The notes under the pieces: model-generated
Database searches by the model: none
Told to the model about the DNA's origin: nothing
Seen by the model: the letters and a program-made list of their open reading frames with translations, nothing else
Source of the DNA: Micromonospora aurantiaca ATCC 27029
Lineage (GTDB): Bacteria > Actinomycetota > Actinomycetes > Mycobacteriales > Micromonosporaceae
DNA: 64,000 nucleotides
NCBI RefSeq assembly: GCF_000145235.1
Contig: NC_014391.1
Coordinates: 2,356,001-2,420,000, forward strand
Reading direction: 5' to 3'
Part shown: in pieces, positions 1-8,673 of the stretch
Layout of the letters: each line of letters starts with the position of its first letter
Numbering within the stretch: position 1 is the stretch's first letter
Program-made: the position numbers and the translations under genes

Positions 1-395
1 GACGCGGACCAGAGGGCGCCGAGCAGACCGAAGCTGAGCAGCACCTTCGCCGAGCCCTGCTGCTCGACCACGTTGCGCACCACGCCCACGAACGCGTCGT
101 TGCCGACCACCGAGCCGGCGCCGATCTCCCGGGCCAGGTCGATCACGGTGTCGACGGTGCGCGGGCCGTCGGAGACCAGGCCGACCAGCGCGACCACCAC
201 GATCGTGGACGGGAACAGGGCCAGCACGCCGTAGTAGGTGAGCGCCGCGGCCCAGTCCGCGCAGTTGTCGGTGACGAAGCCCTTGCCGCTGCGTACCAGC
301 ACACCGCGCCAGGTGCGCCAGTTGAGCTGGCGGATCCGGCGGGGGAGACGGGACCGCGTCCGGCCGTCGACCGTCTGTGGTGTCGTCACGGTCAT
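1..395 (-). CDS. YihY/BrkB-type inner-membrane protein, N-terminal part
   Basis: The gene runs off the left edge, so only the first 131 residues are visible. They start with a basic cytoplasmic stretch (residues 10-35, many Arg) followed by the segment around NCADWAAALTYYGVLALFPS and a strongly hydrophobic helix (about 50-72), which is the characteristic beginning of YihY/BrkB family multi-pass membrane proteins. A second hydrophobic stretch begins near residue 115. The ATG at 395 has a strong ribosome site (GGAGGAGG about 6 nt upstream). The function of this family is not established; the old ribonuclease BN label is wrong for it. The gene is divergent from the ChaB-like gene. Confidence 0.8.
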   Translation of the reverse strand, partial: MTVTTPQTVDGRTRSRLPRRIRQLNWRTWRGVLVRSGKGFVTDNCADWAAALTYYGVLALFPSTIVVVALVGLVSDGPRTVDTVIDLAREIGAGSVVGNDAFVGVVRNVVEQQGSAKVLLSFGLLGALWSA

Positions 396-536
396 GTCCG
401 CCTCCTCCAGGCCCCGCCACCGGGCGTGGCCGGGCGGTACCCCCGGGGGGAAATCGACAAACCGGGTGCCGGTTTGCCCGCCGGGCGGGAGGGAACCACA
501 CCAGACACCCGATCGAGACTCCAGAAGGAGGACGAG

Positions 537-941
537 ATGCCCGGGCGCGAGGTACTGCCCAGCACGCTGCGGCGCTCCCCGGCGAAGGCGCAGCGGACCT
601 GGGAGAAGACACACGACTCGGCGGTCGAGACGTACGGCGAGGGGGAGCGGGCGCACCGCACCGCCTTCGCCGCGGTCAAGCACGAGTTCGAGAAGGTGGG
701 CGACCACTGGGAGCCCAAGGGCCGCAAGGGGCCCAGCGACAAGCAGGCCGAAGGCGGCGGCCCGGCCCGGCGCGCGCCGACGGCCGGCGGGGTGGACGCC
801 AACGCCACCAAGGACCACCTCATGGAGGTGGCGAAGAAACTGGACGTGCGTGGCCGGTCCCGGATGACCAAGCCGGAACTGGTCACGGCGATCGAGAAGG
901 CCAACAACAACGCGACCCGCAAGGCCCGCGGGGGTCGCTGA
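537..941 (+). CDS. ChaB-like protein with C-terminal Rho-N/SAP-like domain
   Basis: 134 residues. Residues 7-62 match the ChaB family pattern (LPSTLRRSPAKAQRTW, then a helical stretch ending KHEFEKVGDHWEPK). Residues 90-125 (TKDHLMEVAKKLDVRGR followed by MTKPELVTAIEKA) resemble the small helical Rho N-terminal/SAP-type nucleic-acid-binding motif, linked by a Gly/Ala/Pro-rich spacer. This pairing is common in actinobacteria and suggests a small nucleic-acid-associated protein, but its role is unknown; the historical link of ChaB to cation transport is weak. The ATG at 537 is chosen because AAGGAGGACG lies directly upstream; frames further upstream lack a ribosome site. A strong hairpin follows the stop. 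Confidence 0.75.
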   Translation: MPGREVLPSTLRRSPAKAQRTWEKTHDSAVETYGEGERAHRTAFAAVKHEFEKVGDHWEPKGRKGPSDKQAEGGGPARRAPTAGGVDANATKDHLMEVAKKLDVRGRSRMTKPELVTAIEKANNNATRKARGGR

Positions 942-959
942 CCCCTGGGGGTACGCGTC

Positions 960-988
960 GAGCCCGGGACCGAGGCGGTCCCGGGCTC
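960..988. terminator. Bidirectional terminator hairpin
   Basis: A perfect 13-bp inverted repeat (GAGCCCGGGACCG and its complement) with a 3-nt loop lies between the convergent ChaB-like and aldehyde dehydrogenase genes. There is no long T-run, as is usual at this G+C. Confidence 0.75.
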
Positions 989-1001
989 GCTCTGTGCCGT
1001 C

Positions 1002-2435
1002 TCACCAGTGGCCGCCGCCCGGCGCCTCCAGGTGCACCGCCTTGACGGTGCTGAACTCGTCCAGCAGCTCCGGGCCGTACCCGAAGCCCTGGCCACTGCC
1101 CCGGCGCGGCTGGGCCGCGCCACCCGGCGCCCCGCCGAACACCGAATTGATCTTCACGGTGCCGACCGGCAGTTCCCGCCAGGCGCGCTGGGCGTGGCTC
1201 ATCGAGCCGGTCAGCACTGTGGCGGCCAGCCCGTACGGGGAGTCGGCCGCGCACCGCAGCCCCTCGCTGAACGAGTCGACCACCACCACCGGGGCTACCG
1301 GCCCGAACGTCTCCTCCCGGACCAGCGCCATGTCGTGGCGGCAGCCCTCGACCACGGTGGCCGGGTAGAACGCGCCCGGTCCGTCCGGCAGCACGCCGCC
1401 GGCGCGTACCCGGGCACCGTCGGCGAGCGCGGCGGTCACCTGCCCGTGCACGTGGTCCCGGTGCCGCCGGTCCACGAGCGGCGCGAGCTGTGTGCCCGGG
1501 TCACGGCCGGGGCCCACTGTGAGCGCCTCGGCGCGCGCCACGAGCGCGTCCAGGAAGCCCTCGGCGACGTCGCGGTGCACGTAGATCCGCTCCACCGCCA
1601 CGCAGATCTGACCGGCGTTGGCGAAGCAGCCGAGCGCCGCCTGTTCGGCCGCCCAAATCGGGTCGACGTCCGCGTCCACCACGAGCGGATCGCTGCCGCC
1701 GTTCTCCAGCAGCACCTTCGCCCCGGTACGCGCGCCCGCGGCGGCGATCACCCGGCCGGTCGCAGTGGAACCGACGTGCGCGATGACGTCCAGCTCCTGC
1801 CCGGCCAGCGCGGCACCCACCTCGCCGCCGCCGGTGATCAGCGACAGCACCCCGGCCGGCAACGCCGAGTCCAGCGCGCGGGCGAGCAGCCAGCCGGTGG
1901 CAGGGGTCCGCTCGCTCGGCTTGTAGACCACCACGTTGCCGGTGACCAGCGCCGCGCCGAGCAGGCCGCAGGACACCGCCACCGGGTCGTTCCACGGGGT
2001 GATCGCGGCGACCACGCCGCGCGGCTCGGGAGCCATGAAGTCCAGCGCGCCGTGCGCGCCGTGCAGCGTCCGGCCGCCCCGTAGCGGGGCCAGTTCGGCG
2101 TACTGTCGCAGCGTGCCGACGCCCGCCGCCACCCCGCCCCGCGCGTCGTCGAGCGGCTTGCCCATCTCCGCCGTGGTCGCCTCGGCCAACTCGTCGGCCG
2201 CCGCCTCGACGGCGTCCGCCGCCCGGTGCAGCGCCGCGGCCCGGTCCGCGGGTGCGGTCGCGGCCCACTCCGCCGCCACGCCCCGGGCCGCCTCCACCGC
2301 CTTGGCCACCTCGTCGGCCGTCGCGACGGGCGTCCGCGTCACCGGCGACCCGTCCGCCGGATCGTGGACGACCAGCTCGCCGCCCTCGCCGCCGGCGCCC
2401 CACACTCCACCAATGAGCTGCGCAACCGTGTACAT
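1002..2435 (-). CDS. Aldehyde dehydrogenase (NAD(P)+-dependent)
   Basis: 477 residues, typical ALDH superfamily length. Seen: the TPWND motif with the oxyanion Asn near residue 149, the general-base Glu in LLENGGSDP (residue 244), and the nucleophilic Cys in FANAGQICVAVE (residue 278). These residues oxidise an aldehyde to the acid through a thioester. The motif LLENGGSDP, in place of the common ELGGK, and overall similarity suggest the betaine/semialdehyde-type branch; substrate cannot be told. The ATG at 2435 gives a standard N-terminus; the reading frame stays open further upstream but runs into the divergent neighbour. It is divergent from the CrtI-like oxidoreductase, with only 72 nt between them. 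Confidence 0.88.
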   Translation of the reverse strand: MYTVAQLIGGVWGAGGEGGELVVHDPADGSPVTRTPVATADEVAKAVEAARGVAAEWAATAPADRAAALHRAADAVEAAADELAEATTAEMGKPLDDARGGVAAGVGTLRQYAELAPLRGGRTLHGAHGALDFMAPEPRGVVAAITPWNDPVAVSCGLLGAALVTGNVVVYKPSERTPATGWLLARALDSALPAGVLSLITGGGEVGAALAGQELDVIAHVGSTATGRVIAAAGARTGAKVLLENGGSDPLVVDADVDPIWAAEQAALGCFANAGQICVAVERIYVHRDVAEGFLDALVARAEALTVGPGRDPGTQLAPLVDRRHRDHVHGQVTAALADGARVRAGGVLPDGPGAFYPATVVEGCRHDMALVREETFGPVAPVVVVDSFSEGLRCAADSPYGLAATVLTGSMSHAQRAWRELPVGTVKINSVFGGAPGGAAQPRRGSGQGFGYGPELLDEFSTVKAVHLEAPGGGHW

Positions 2436-2507
2436 GCGGCCGTGCTTGCCCCGGCATGGGCTGGGCAAACGCGTTTCGCCCGGTGACCGGCCGGGTAGGC
2501 GGATCGG

Positions 2508-4100
2508 ATGACCTCCACCGCAGACGCCGTCGTCATCGGGGCCGGGCACAACGGGCTGGTGGCCGCGAACCTGCTGGTGGACGCCGGCTGGGACGTCGAG
2601 GTCCTGGAGGCCACCGAGGCGCCCGGCGGGGCCGTCCGCTCCGCGTACGTGACCGCGCCCGGTTACCTCAGCGACCTCTACAGCTCCTTCTATCCGCTCG
2701 GCTACGCCTCCCCGGTGCTCGACGGGCTGGGCCTGGAACGGCACGGCCTGTCCTGGACGCACGCGCCGGACGTGCTGGCGCACCTGCTACCGGACGGCCG
2801 GGCCGCAGTGGTCAACCGCGACCTGGACGCCACCGCCGCCTCGCTGGAGGCGTTCGCGCCCGGCGACGGGGAGCGCTGGCGGCACGCGTACGCCGACTGG
2901 TGCCAGGTCTCCGAGCCGATGTTGCAGACGATCACCACCCCGTTCCCGCCGGTACGCGGCGGGCTGGGCCTGCTGCGGCAGCTCCGGGTCGGCGGCGCGC
3001 TCCGGCTCGCCCGCCGCCTCGTGCTCCCGGTCCGCAAGCTCGGCGCGGAGCTGTTCGAGGGCGAGGGCGGCACTGTGCTGCTGGCCGGATGCGCCCTGCA
3101 CACCGACCTGTCCCCGGAGGAGGCCGGCTCCGGCGTGTACGGCTGGCTGCTCGCCATGCTCGGCCAGCAGGTGGGCTGGCCGGTGCCGGTGGGCGGCGCC
3201 CAGAAGATCACCGACGCGCTGGTGGCGCGGCTGGTCGAGCGGGGCGGGCGGATCACGTACGGCGCCCGGGTCGAGCGGGTGCTCACCGCCCGGGGCCGGG
3301 CGATGGGCGTACGCACCGCCGGCGGCACCGACTGGCGGGCCCGGCGCGCCGTGCTCGCCGACGTACCAGCGCCTGCGCTCTTCCTCGACCTGGTCGGCGC
3401 GGCGGCGCTGCCGCCCCGGATGGTCGAGGACCTGGCGCACTTCAAGTGGGACGGCTCCACGCTCAAGGTCGACTGGGCGCTGTCCGCGCCGGTGCCGTGG
3501 AAGAACCGCGACCTGGCCGGCGCCGGCACCGTGCACCTGGGCGCCGACCTCGACGGCCTCACCACGTACGCGGCCGAGCTGGCCCGCGGCGAGCTGCCAC
3601 GGGATCCGTTCCTGCTGGTGGGGCAGATGTCGGTAGCCGACCCGAGCCACTCACCGCCCGGCACCGAGTCGCTCTGGTCCTACACCCACCTGCCGTTCCG
3701 CCGGAACTGGCGGGCCGAGGAGGTGGCGGGGCACGTGGAGCGGATGGAGGAGGTGCTGGAGGCGGCGGCGCCGGGTTTCCGGGCGTCGATCGTCGGGCGC
3801 CACGTGGCCGGCCCGGCCGACCTGGAGGCCGCCGAGCCGAGCCTGGTCGGGGGAGCGCTGGGCGGCGGCACTGCCGCGGCGTACCAGCAGTTGTTCCTGC
3901 GGCCGATCCCCGGGCTGGGCCGGGCCGACACCCCGGTCGACCGGCTCTACCTGGCCAGCGCCTCCGCCCACCCGGGCGGCGGCGTCCACGGCGCGCCGGG
4001 GGCGAACGCGGCGCGGGCCGCGCTGGCCCGCGACCGGGCCGTCACCGGCGCGGTGTACGCCCGGACGATCGCCGCCGCCCACCGCACCGTCTACCGCTGA
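2508..4100 (+). CDS. CrtI/phytoene-desaturase-like FAD-dependent oxidoreductase
   Basis: 530 residues. The N-terminus carries the Rossmann FAD-binding signature (VVIGAGHNGLVAANLL, residues 8-23) followed by the acidic end of beta-2 (EVLEATEAPGG) typical of the CrtI/amine-oxidase superfamily. The C-terminus has the second flavin-contact region (YLASASAHPGGGVHGAPG). The closest family by pattern is the NAD(P)/FAD oxidoreductase group around PYROXD2 rather than classical carotenoid desaturases, and no carotenoid genes are nearby, so the substrate is unknown. The ATG at 2508 directly precedes the Rossmann fold; TAGGCG 6 nt upstream hints at a leaderless start. Confidence 0.8.
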   Translation: MTSTADAVVIGAGHNGLVAANLLVDAGWDVEVLEATEAPGGAVRSAYVTAPGYLSDLYSSFYPLGYASPVLDGLGLERHGLSWTHAPDVLAHLLPDGRAAVVNRDLDATAASLEAFAPGDGERWRHAYADWCQVSEPMLQTITTPFPPVRGGLGLLRQLRVGGALRLARRLVLPVRKLGAELFEGEGGTVLLAGCALHTDLSPEEAGSGVYGWLLAMLGQQVGWPVPVGGAQKITDALVARLVERGGRITYGARVERVLTARGRAMGVRTAGGTDWRARRAVLADVPAPALFLDLVGAAALPPRMVEDLAHFKWDGSTLKVDWALSAPVPWKNRDLAGAGTVHLGADLDGLTTYAAELARGELPRDPFLLVGQMSVADPSHSPPGTESLWSYTHLPFRRNWRAEEVAGHVERMEEVLEAAAPGFRASIVGRHVAGPADLEAAEPSLVGGALGGGTAAAYQQLFLRPIPGLGRADTPVDRLYLASASAHPGGGVHGAPGANAARAALARDRAVTGAVYARTIAAAHRTVYR

Positions 4101-4131
4101 CCCGACCGCGCCTCCACCCGGATGCAGCCAT

Positions 4132-4181
4132 AGATCTTGGTACGAAAGTGCCCCTGTGGGGGCCGTTTCCTACCAAGATCT
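4132..4181. repeat. 50-nt palindromic element, family A copy 1
   Basis: Outer arms AGATCTTGGTA and TACCAAGATCT are perfectly complementary (11 bp), with nested GAAA/TTTC and CCCC/GGGG pairs inside. A second copy of identical length (44 of 50 positions the same) lies at 38827-38876, also intergenic. The arms end in a GATC-containing palindrome. It is too regular to be a simple terminator and is best described as a small interspersed palindromic repeat. Confidence 0.85.
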
Positions 4182-4334
4182 GCGAGCTGTTCGCGACGAG
4201 GCGCTCAAGCGGTGTCGGCTGACCGCCGCCTGCGCCGACGGCTGACCGCCGCCGCGCAATCGACGGCTGACGACCGTTCACGGTGCGTCACGCTGAGTAT
4301 TCGGCGCTGCCCCGGCGGTATCAACGCACCACCG

Positions 4335-4459
4335 CCTTTGCTCTGCACCCGCATACGCATCGGTCACGCAGCGTGTCCGCAGCGGGCGCCCGGCGAAACG
4401 GTGTCCCGGACAGCGTCCCTGCTCAGGGCGGTGCTGCGCCGATGGCTGCAGAGCAAAGG
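4335..4459. repeat. 125-nt nested inverted-repeat element (MITE-like or structured RNA)
   Basis: Perfect 13-bp termini CCTTTGCTCTGCA (4335-4347) and its complement (4447-4459). Inside them CATCGG (4358-4363) pairs with CCGATG (4439-4444), CGCAGC (4367-4372) with GCTGCG (4433-4438), and TGTCCG (4374-4379) with CGGACA (4407-4412), so the whole element can fold into one long interrupted stem. No open reading frame of note lies inside. No copy is seen elsewhere in this window. Confidence 0.7.
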
Positions 4460-4484
4460 GGTCGACGAGGAAAGTGGCGGGACG

Positions 4485-4531
4485 ACCGCGCCCTCACGCG
4501 CGGTGACAATGACGCAGCGTGAGGGCGCGGT
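4485..4531 (-). terminator. Terminator hairpin downstream of ppm1
   Basis: A perfect 15-bp stem (ACCGCGCCCTCACGC and its complement, loop 17 nt) lies 20 nt after the ppm1 stop codon on the minus strand. It could also be another palindromic element; its position favours termination. Confidence 0.6.
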
Positions 4532-4550
4532 GGAGGTGCGGTAGAGCGGG

Positions 4551-5327
4551 TCAGGAGTCGAGGTTGCGGTGCCGGCTGCGCAGCTTGAACGGCATCAGCG
4601 CGCTCTCGATCTTCGTGGCGGTGGTCATCTTCGAGTCGCCGTCGCGGCGCTCCTCGAAGCGGATCGGCACCTCCAGGATCGTGTGGCCCAGCTTGGTGGC
4701 GAGGTAGTGCATCTCCACCTGGAAGCTGTAGCCGTTGGACTGCACCCGGTCCAGCCCGATCGCGCGCAGCGCATCCGCCCGCCAGATCTTGAAGCCGGCG
4801 GTCAGGTCTCGGATGCGTACCCGCAGCAGCGTGTGCACGTACAGGTTCGCCCAGCCGCTGAGCGCGCGCCGGTACAGCGGCCAGTTCTCGTCCAGCTCAC
4901 CGCCGGGCACGTAGCGCGAGCCGATGACCACCGAAGCCTGGGTGGACAGCAGCGCGCCGAGCATGCCGGGCAGCGCCTCCGGCGGGTGCGACAGGTCGGC
5001 GTCCATCTGCGCGACGAAGTCCGCGCCGTCGTCGAGCGCCCGGCCGATGCCGTCCACGTACGCCCGGCCGAGACCCTCCTTGCCCGGGCGGTGCAGCACC
5101 GTCACCCGGTCCGGGTGCTCGATGGCCAGCTTGTCGGCGACCTCGCCGGTACCGTCCGGGGAGTTGTCGTCGGCGACCAGCACCTTCAGCCCCGGCAGCG
5201 GCAGCGCGAGGAGGCGCTCGACCAGCACCGGGAGGTTGCCCGCCTCGTTGTAGGTCGGAACGACGACGGTCAGGCGCGCATCCCCCCACGGGGAGGGTAA
5301 CTGCACGGGTTCGATCATCACGGACAT
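4551..5327 (-). CDS. ppm1: Polyprenol-phosphate mannose synthase (GT2)
   Basis: 258 residues, the size of the catalytic domain alone. It transfers mannose from GDP-mannose to a polyprenyl phosphate at the cytoplasmic face, providing the donor for extracytoplasmic mannosylation of proteins, PIMs and lipomannan. Seen: VVPTYNEAGNLP, the nucleotide/metal region VADDNSPDGTG, the DAD metal site in QMDADLSHPP, and GFKIWR near the end, all typical of DPM1/Ppm1. There is no C-terminal membrane segment and no fused apolipoprotein acyltransferase domain as in M. tuberculosis Ppm1. The first ATG abuts a GAGG, so ATG 5318 (9 nt further on) is an equally good start. Functionally it links to pimA at 43 kb. 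Confidence 0.9.
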   Translation of the reverse strand: MSVMIEPVQLPSPWGDARLTVVVPTYNEAGNLPVLVERLLALPLPGLKVLVADDNSPDGTGEVADKLAIEHPDRVTVLHRPGKEGLGRAYVDGIGRALDDGADFVAQMDADLSHPPEALPGMLGALLSTQASVVIGSRYVPGGELDENWPLYRRALSGWANLYVHTLLRVRIRDLTAGFKIWRADALRAIGLDRVQSNGYSFQVEMHYLATKLGHTILEVPIRFEERRDGDSKMTTATKIESALMPFKLRSRHRNLDS

Positions 5328-5408
5328 CCTCGGTCAGCCGACAGGTTCACCTGAGAGGGTAGCCAGTCCCTTGCGCGGCAGCCGCACAGACGCCCCGCCA
5401 CCGATCGA

Positions 5409-5858
5409 TCACCGCTCCGGCTTCTGCCTCGTCGCGATGTCGGACAGCCGGGCCAGCGTCTCCCGGTTGCGAAGATGCAGCACCAGGTCGTTGAGCTTGG
5501 TCCGGACCCACCGCAGCGGTCCGGCGGCGAAGTCCTCGCCGATCGTCACCCGGGTCCTGCCGTCGTCCAGCGGCTCCAGGGCGAACGCCACGATCGCCTC
5601 CCCGGCCGGCCACAGCCCGGCGCGCAGCACCAGCCGGTGCGGCGACTGGCACTCCAGCACCGTCGACTTGTCCTGGAGCGAGAACGGCCACGGCCCGGCC
5701 CGGTGGTGCAGCCGGCTGCCGACGCGCGGCCACGTGTCGTCCACGTCCCGCACGTGCGCGGTGCCCACCACCCAGTCGCTGTACGTCCACCCGTCCGCGA
5801 GCACCTCGAAGACCTGCTCCGGGGGCGCGTCGATCACCTTCTCCACAACCGCCATCAC
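5409..5858 (-). CDS. SRPBCC (START-like) family protein
   Basis: 149 residues with the usual SRPBCC opening (VVEKVIDAPPEQVFEVLADG, WTYSDWVVGT) and a central beta-rich part ending in a long helix (KLNDLVLHLRNRETLARL). These proteins form a deep hydrophobic pocket that binds lipids or polyketide-like ligands; no catalytic residues can be assigned. Two adjacent methionines begin the frame; the second (5855) is equally possible. It is divergent from the heptose operon and follows ppm1 on the same strand with an 81-nt gap, so it is probably a separate unit. Confidence 0.75.
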   Translation of the reverse strand: MMAVVEKVIDAPPEQVFEVLADGWTYSDWVVGTAHVRDVDDTWPRVGSRLHHRAGPWPFSLQDKSTVLECQSPHRLVLRAGLWPAGEAIVAFALEPLDDGRTRVTIGEDFAAGPLRWVRTKLNDLVLHLRNRETLARLSDIATRQKPER

Positions 5859-6037
5859 CGAGCGGTACCCCGGCGTGGGCCGTCGCTAACGGCGATCCGG
5901 GTTAGCTTCTCCGGGGCGGCGGGTATCGCCGGACCGGGCCGGTCGTGGCAGGCGTGCACCCGGCTGTGCGGCACCGGCGGGGCGGCCTGGCGCCGACGTC
6001 GACGTTTACTCCTCGGGGCCTCGGGAACCCGCCGCCC

Positions 6038-7702
6038 GTGCGACGGGACCACGAGCGGGATCAGTGCAGGTCAGCCCGGGTTGACCCGGGTGCTGACCGG
6101 TTCCCGTCCGGCCTGTACGACGCGGTCCTGCTGGACCGGGACGGCACGCTGGTGGAGGACGTGCCGTACAACGGCGACCCGGAGAAGGTCCGGCCGGTGC
6201 CGGGCGCCCGGGAGGCGCTGGACCGGTTGCGGGCGGCCGGGTTGCGGCTGGCGGTGGTCACCAACCAGTCCGGCCTGGCCCGGGGCTGCTTCACGGCGCA
6301 CGACCTGCGTCTGGTCAACGCCCGGGTGGAGGAACTGCTCGGGCCCTTCGACCACTGGGCGATCTGCCCGCACGCCGAGGCCGACGGGTGCGTCTGCCGC
6401 AAGCCCGCGCCCGGCCTCGTGCACGAGGCCGCGGCCGCGCTGGGGACCACGCCGACCCGCTGCGTGCTGATCGGGGACATCGGCGCGGACACGGCAGCCG
6501 CCGCCGCGGCCGGCGCCGCGGCGATCATGGTGCCCACGCCCGCCACCCGGGCCGCCGAGGTGGCTGCCGCGCCCACTGTCGCGGCCGACCTGCCGGACGC
6601 GGTGGGCATCGTGCTGGCCCGGATGCGCCTGACGGCCGCGCCGCAGCCCGCGCGCCGGTCAGGCCGGGACACGGTGCTGGTGGTGCGCAGCGACGCGGCG
6701 GGCGACGTGCTGGTGACCGGGCCGGGCATCCGGGCGGTCGCGGCCGGAGCGGAGCGGGTGGTGCTGCTGTGCGGGCCACGTGGCCGGGCCGCCGCCGAAC
6801 TGCTCCCAGGCGTGGACGAGATCATCGAGGCGCCGCTGCCGTGGATCGACGCGCCCGCCCCACCCGTCGACCCCGGCGCCGTGCGCGCGCTGACCGACCG
6901 GCTGTCGGAGGTACGCGCCGACGAGGCGGTCGTGTTCACCTCCTTCCACCAGTCCGCCCTGCCCCTGGCCCTGCTTCTGCGCCTGGCCGGGGTACCCCGG
7001 ATCAGCGCCATCAGCGACGACTACCCCGGCAGCCTGCTCGACGTCCGCCACCGCGTTCCGGCAGGCGTACCCGAACCCGAACGCGCCCTGTCCCTCGCCG
7101 CCGCAGCCGGCTTCGCGCTGCCCGGCCACGACGAACCGGCGCTGCGCATCCGCACCGACCGGCTTCCGCCGCGCGCGGCCGACGCCGGCGAGCCCGGCTA
7201 CGTGGTCCTGCACCCGGGCTCCTCGGTGGAGACCCGCGCCTGCCCCGAGGAACTGGCCACCCGCGTGGTCCGCGTGCTCGGCGCCGCAGGCTACCGGGTC
7301 GTGGTCACCGGCGGACCGGACGAGCGGGAGCTGACCGCGCGCGTCGCCGCGGCGGGCGGCGTCGACCTGGGCGGGCGGACCGGGCTGGACGACCTGGCGG
7401 CGGTCATCGCCGACGCCGGGGCGCTCGTGGTGGGCAACACCGGCCCGGCGCACCTGGCCGCCGCGCTCGGCGTGCCGGTGGTGAGCCTGTTCGCGCCGAC
7501 GGTGCCGTTCGGGCAGTGGGGGCCCTACCGGGTGCCGACGGTGCGGCTGGGCGACGCGGGGGCGGCGTGCCGGGACACCCGCGCCACCGTCTGCCCGGTC
7601 CCCGGCCACCCGTGCCTGTCGGCTGTCGAGCCGGGACGGGTCCTGGAGGCGTTGCGGCTGCTCGGCGTGCCGGCACCGGTGGCGGGCGGGGTGGCCGGAT
7701 GA
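6038..7702 (+). CDS. gmhB: GmhB-type heptose-bisphosphate phosphatase fused to a GT9 heptosyltransferase
   Basis: Two enzymes in one chain of about 554 residues. Residues 28-195 are a HAD-IIIA phosphatase: DRDGT (nucleophile D33, acid D35), VVTNQSG, the zinc-loop residues C110, H112, C118 and C120 (CPHAEADGCVCRKPAPG) and GDIGAD. This is the signature of GmhB, which removes the 7-phosphate from glycero-manno-heptose-1,7-bisphosphate. Residues 211-545 are a glycosyltransferase family 9 domain (VLVVRSDAAGDVLVTGPG, then VVLHPGSS and GNTGPAHLAAALGVP), the ADP-heptose transferase family. No clear ribosome site marks the start; GTG 6038 is a guess, with GTG 5945 also open. It leads the operon and overlaps the next gene by ATGA. 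Confidence 0.85.
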   Translation: MRRDHERDQCRSARVDPGADRFPSGLYDAVLLDRDGTLVEDVPYNGDPEKVRPVPGAREALDRLRAAGLRLAVVTNQSGLARGCFTAHDLRLVNARVEELLGPFDHWAICPHAEADGCVCRKPAPGLVHEAAAALGTTPTRCVLIGDIGADTAAAAAAGAAAIMVPTPATRAAEVAAAPTVAADLPDAVGIVLARMRLTAAPQPARRSGRDTVLVVRSDAAGDVLVTGPGIRAVAAGAERVVLLCGPRGRAAAELLPGVDEIIEAPLPWIDAPAPPVDPGAVRALTDRLSEVRADEAVVFTSFHQSALPLALLLRLAGVPRISAISDDYPGSLLDVRHRVPAGVPEPERALSLAAAAGFALPGHDEPALRIRTDRLPPRAADAGEPGYVVLHPGSSVETRACPEELATRVVRVLGAAGYRVVVTGGPDERELTARVAAAGGVDLGGRTGLDDLAAVIADAGALVVGNTGPAHLAAALGVPVVSLFAPTVPFGQWGPYRVPTVRLGDAGAACRDTRATVCPVPGHPCLSAVEPGRVLEALRLLGVPAPVAGGVAG

Positions 7703-8673
7703 ACATCCTGCTGTGGCACGTCCACGGGTCGTGGACGACCTCCTTCGTGCACGGCAAGCACCGCTACCTGGTGCCGGTCACGCCGGACCGGGGTCCGTAC
7801 GGGCTGGGCCGGGCGCGCACCTACCCGTGGCCGGACAGCGCCGTCGAGGTCACTCCCGAAGACCTGCGCGACACCGACGTGGACCTGGTGATCCTGCAAC
7901 GCCCGGAGGAACTCGACCTGGCGGCGGAGTGGCTCGGCCGCCGGCCGGGCCGGGACGTGCCGGCCATCTACGTCGAGCACAACACCCCGAAAGGCGACGT
8001 GCCGAACACCCGGCACCCGATGGCCGACCGCGACGACCTGCTGCTCACGCACGTCACCGCGTTCAACGAGCTGTTCTGGGACAACGGCGCGACCAGGACC
8101 ACAGTCGTCGACCACGGCGTCGTACCGCCGAACGTCGAGTGGACCGGGGAACTCGACCGCCTCGCCGTGGTCATCAACGAGCCGGTACGCCGCTGGCGCG
8201 TCACCGGCACCGACCTGCTCGCCCGGTTCGCCGCGCTGGCGCCGCTGGACGTCTACGGGATGAAAGTGGACGGTCTCGCCGCCCACCTCGGCCTGCCCGA
8301 GGACCGGCTGACCAGCCACGACGACGTACCCCAGCACGCCATGCACGCCGAACTCGCCAAACGGCGCGCGTACCTGCACCTGTGCCGCTGGACCTCACTC
8401 GGCCTCAGCCTCGTCGAGGCCATGACCATGGGCATGCCCGTGGTGGCACTGGCCACGACCGAGGCGGTGGAGGCGGTGCCGCCCGCCGCGGGCGCGCTGT
8501 CCACCCGCGTCGACACGCTCGTCGACGCCGCCCGTGGCCTGCTGGACGACAGGGAGTCCGCCCGCCGGGCGGGCGCCGTGGCCCGGGCCGCCGCCCGGGA
8601 CCGCTACGGCCTGGATCGATTCCTCGCCGACTGGGACCGGCTGCTGGAGGAGGAAGTATGCGCATCGCGATGA
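7699..8673 (+). CDS. GT-B glycosyltransferase (GT4-like)
   Basis: 324 residues; ATG overlaps the upstream stop (ATGA). The N-terminal half has an unusual opening (MNILLWHVHGSWTTSFVHG) and VDLVILQRPEELDL, then the strand YVEHNTP. The C-terminal half has the donor-binding pattern of GT4 enzymes (YLHLCRWTSLGLSLVEAM, with the E-x7-E type acidic residue, then GMPVVALATTE). Acceptor and donor are unknown; its place in the operon suggests that it extends or caps the heptose-containing glycan. It ends 16 nt inside the following GT4 gene. Confidence 0.78.
   Translation: MNILLWHVHGSWTTSFVHGKHRYLVPVTPDRGPYGLGRARTYPWPDSAVEVTPEDLRDTDVDLVILQRPEELDLAAEWLGRRPGRDVPAIYVEHNTPKGDVPNTRHPMADRDDLLLTHVTAFNELFWDNGATRTTVVDHGVVPPNVEWTGELDRLAVVINEPVRRWRVTGTDLLARFAALAPLDVYGMKVDGLAAHLGLPEDRLTSHDDVPQHAMHAELAKRRAYLHLCRWTSLGLSLVEAMTMGMPVVALATTEAVEAVPPAAGALSTRVDTLVDAARGLLDDRESARRAGAVARAAARDRYGLDRFLADWDRLLEEEVCASR

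Noticed and set aside
4132..4181. Family A palindrome as an ordinary terminator of the CrtI-like gene
   Set aside because: A near-identical copy occurs 34 kb away after an unrelated gene, and the arms are the most conserved part; a termination effect is still possible as a side role.
6388..7698. A start far upstream for the GT-B gene at 7699
   Set aside because: The upstream part overlaps the GmhB-GT9 gene out of frame and is low complexity; ATGA overlap at 7699 is the usual junction.
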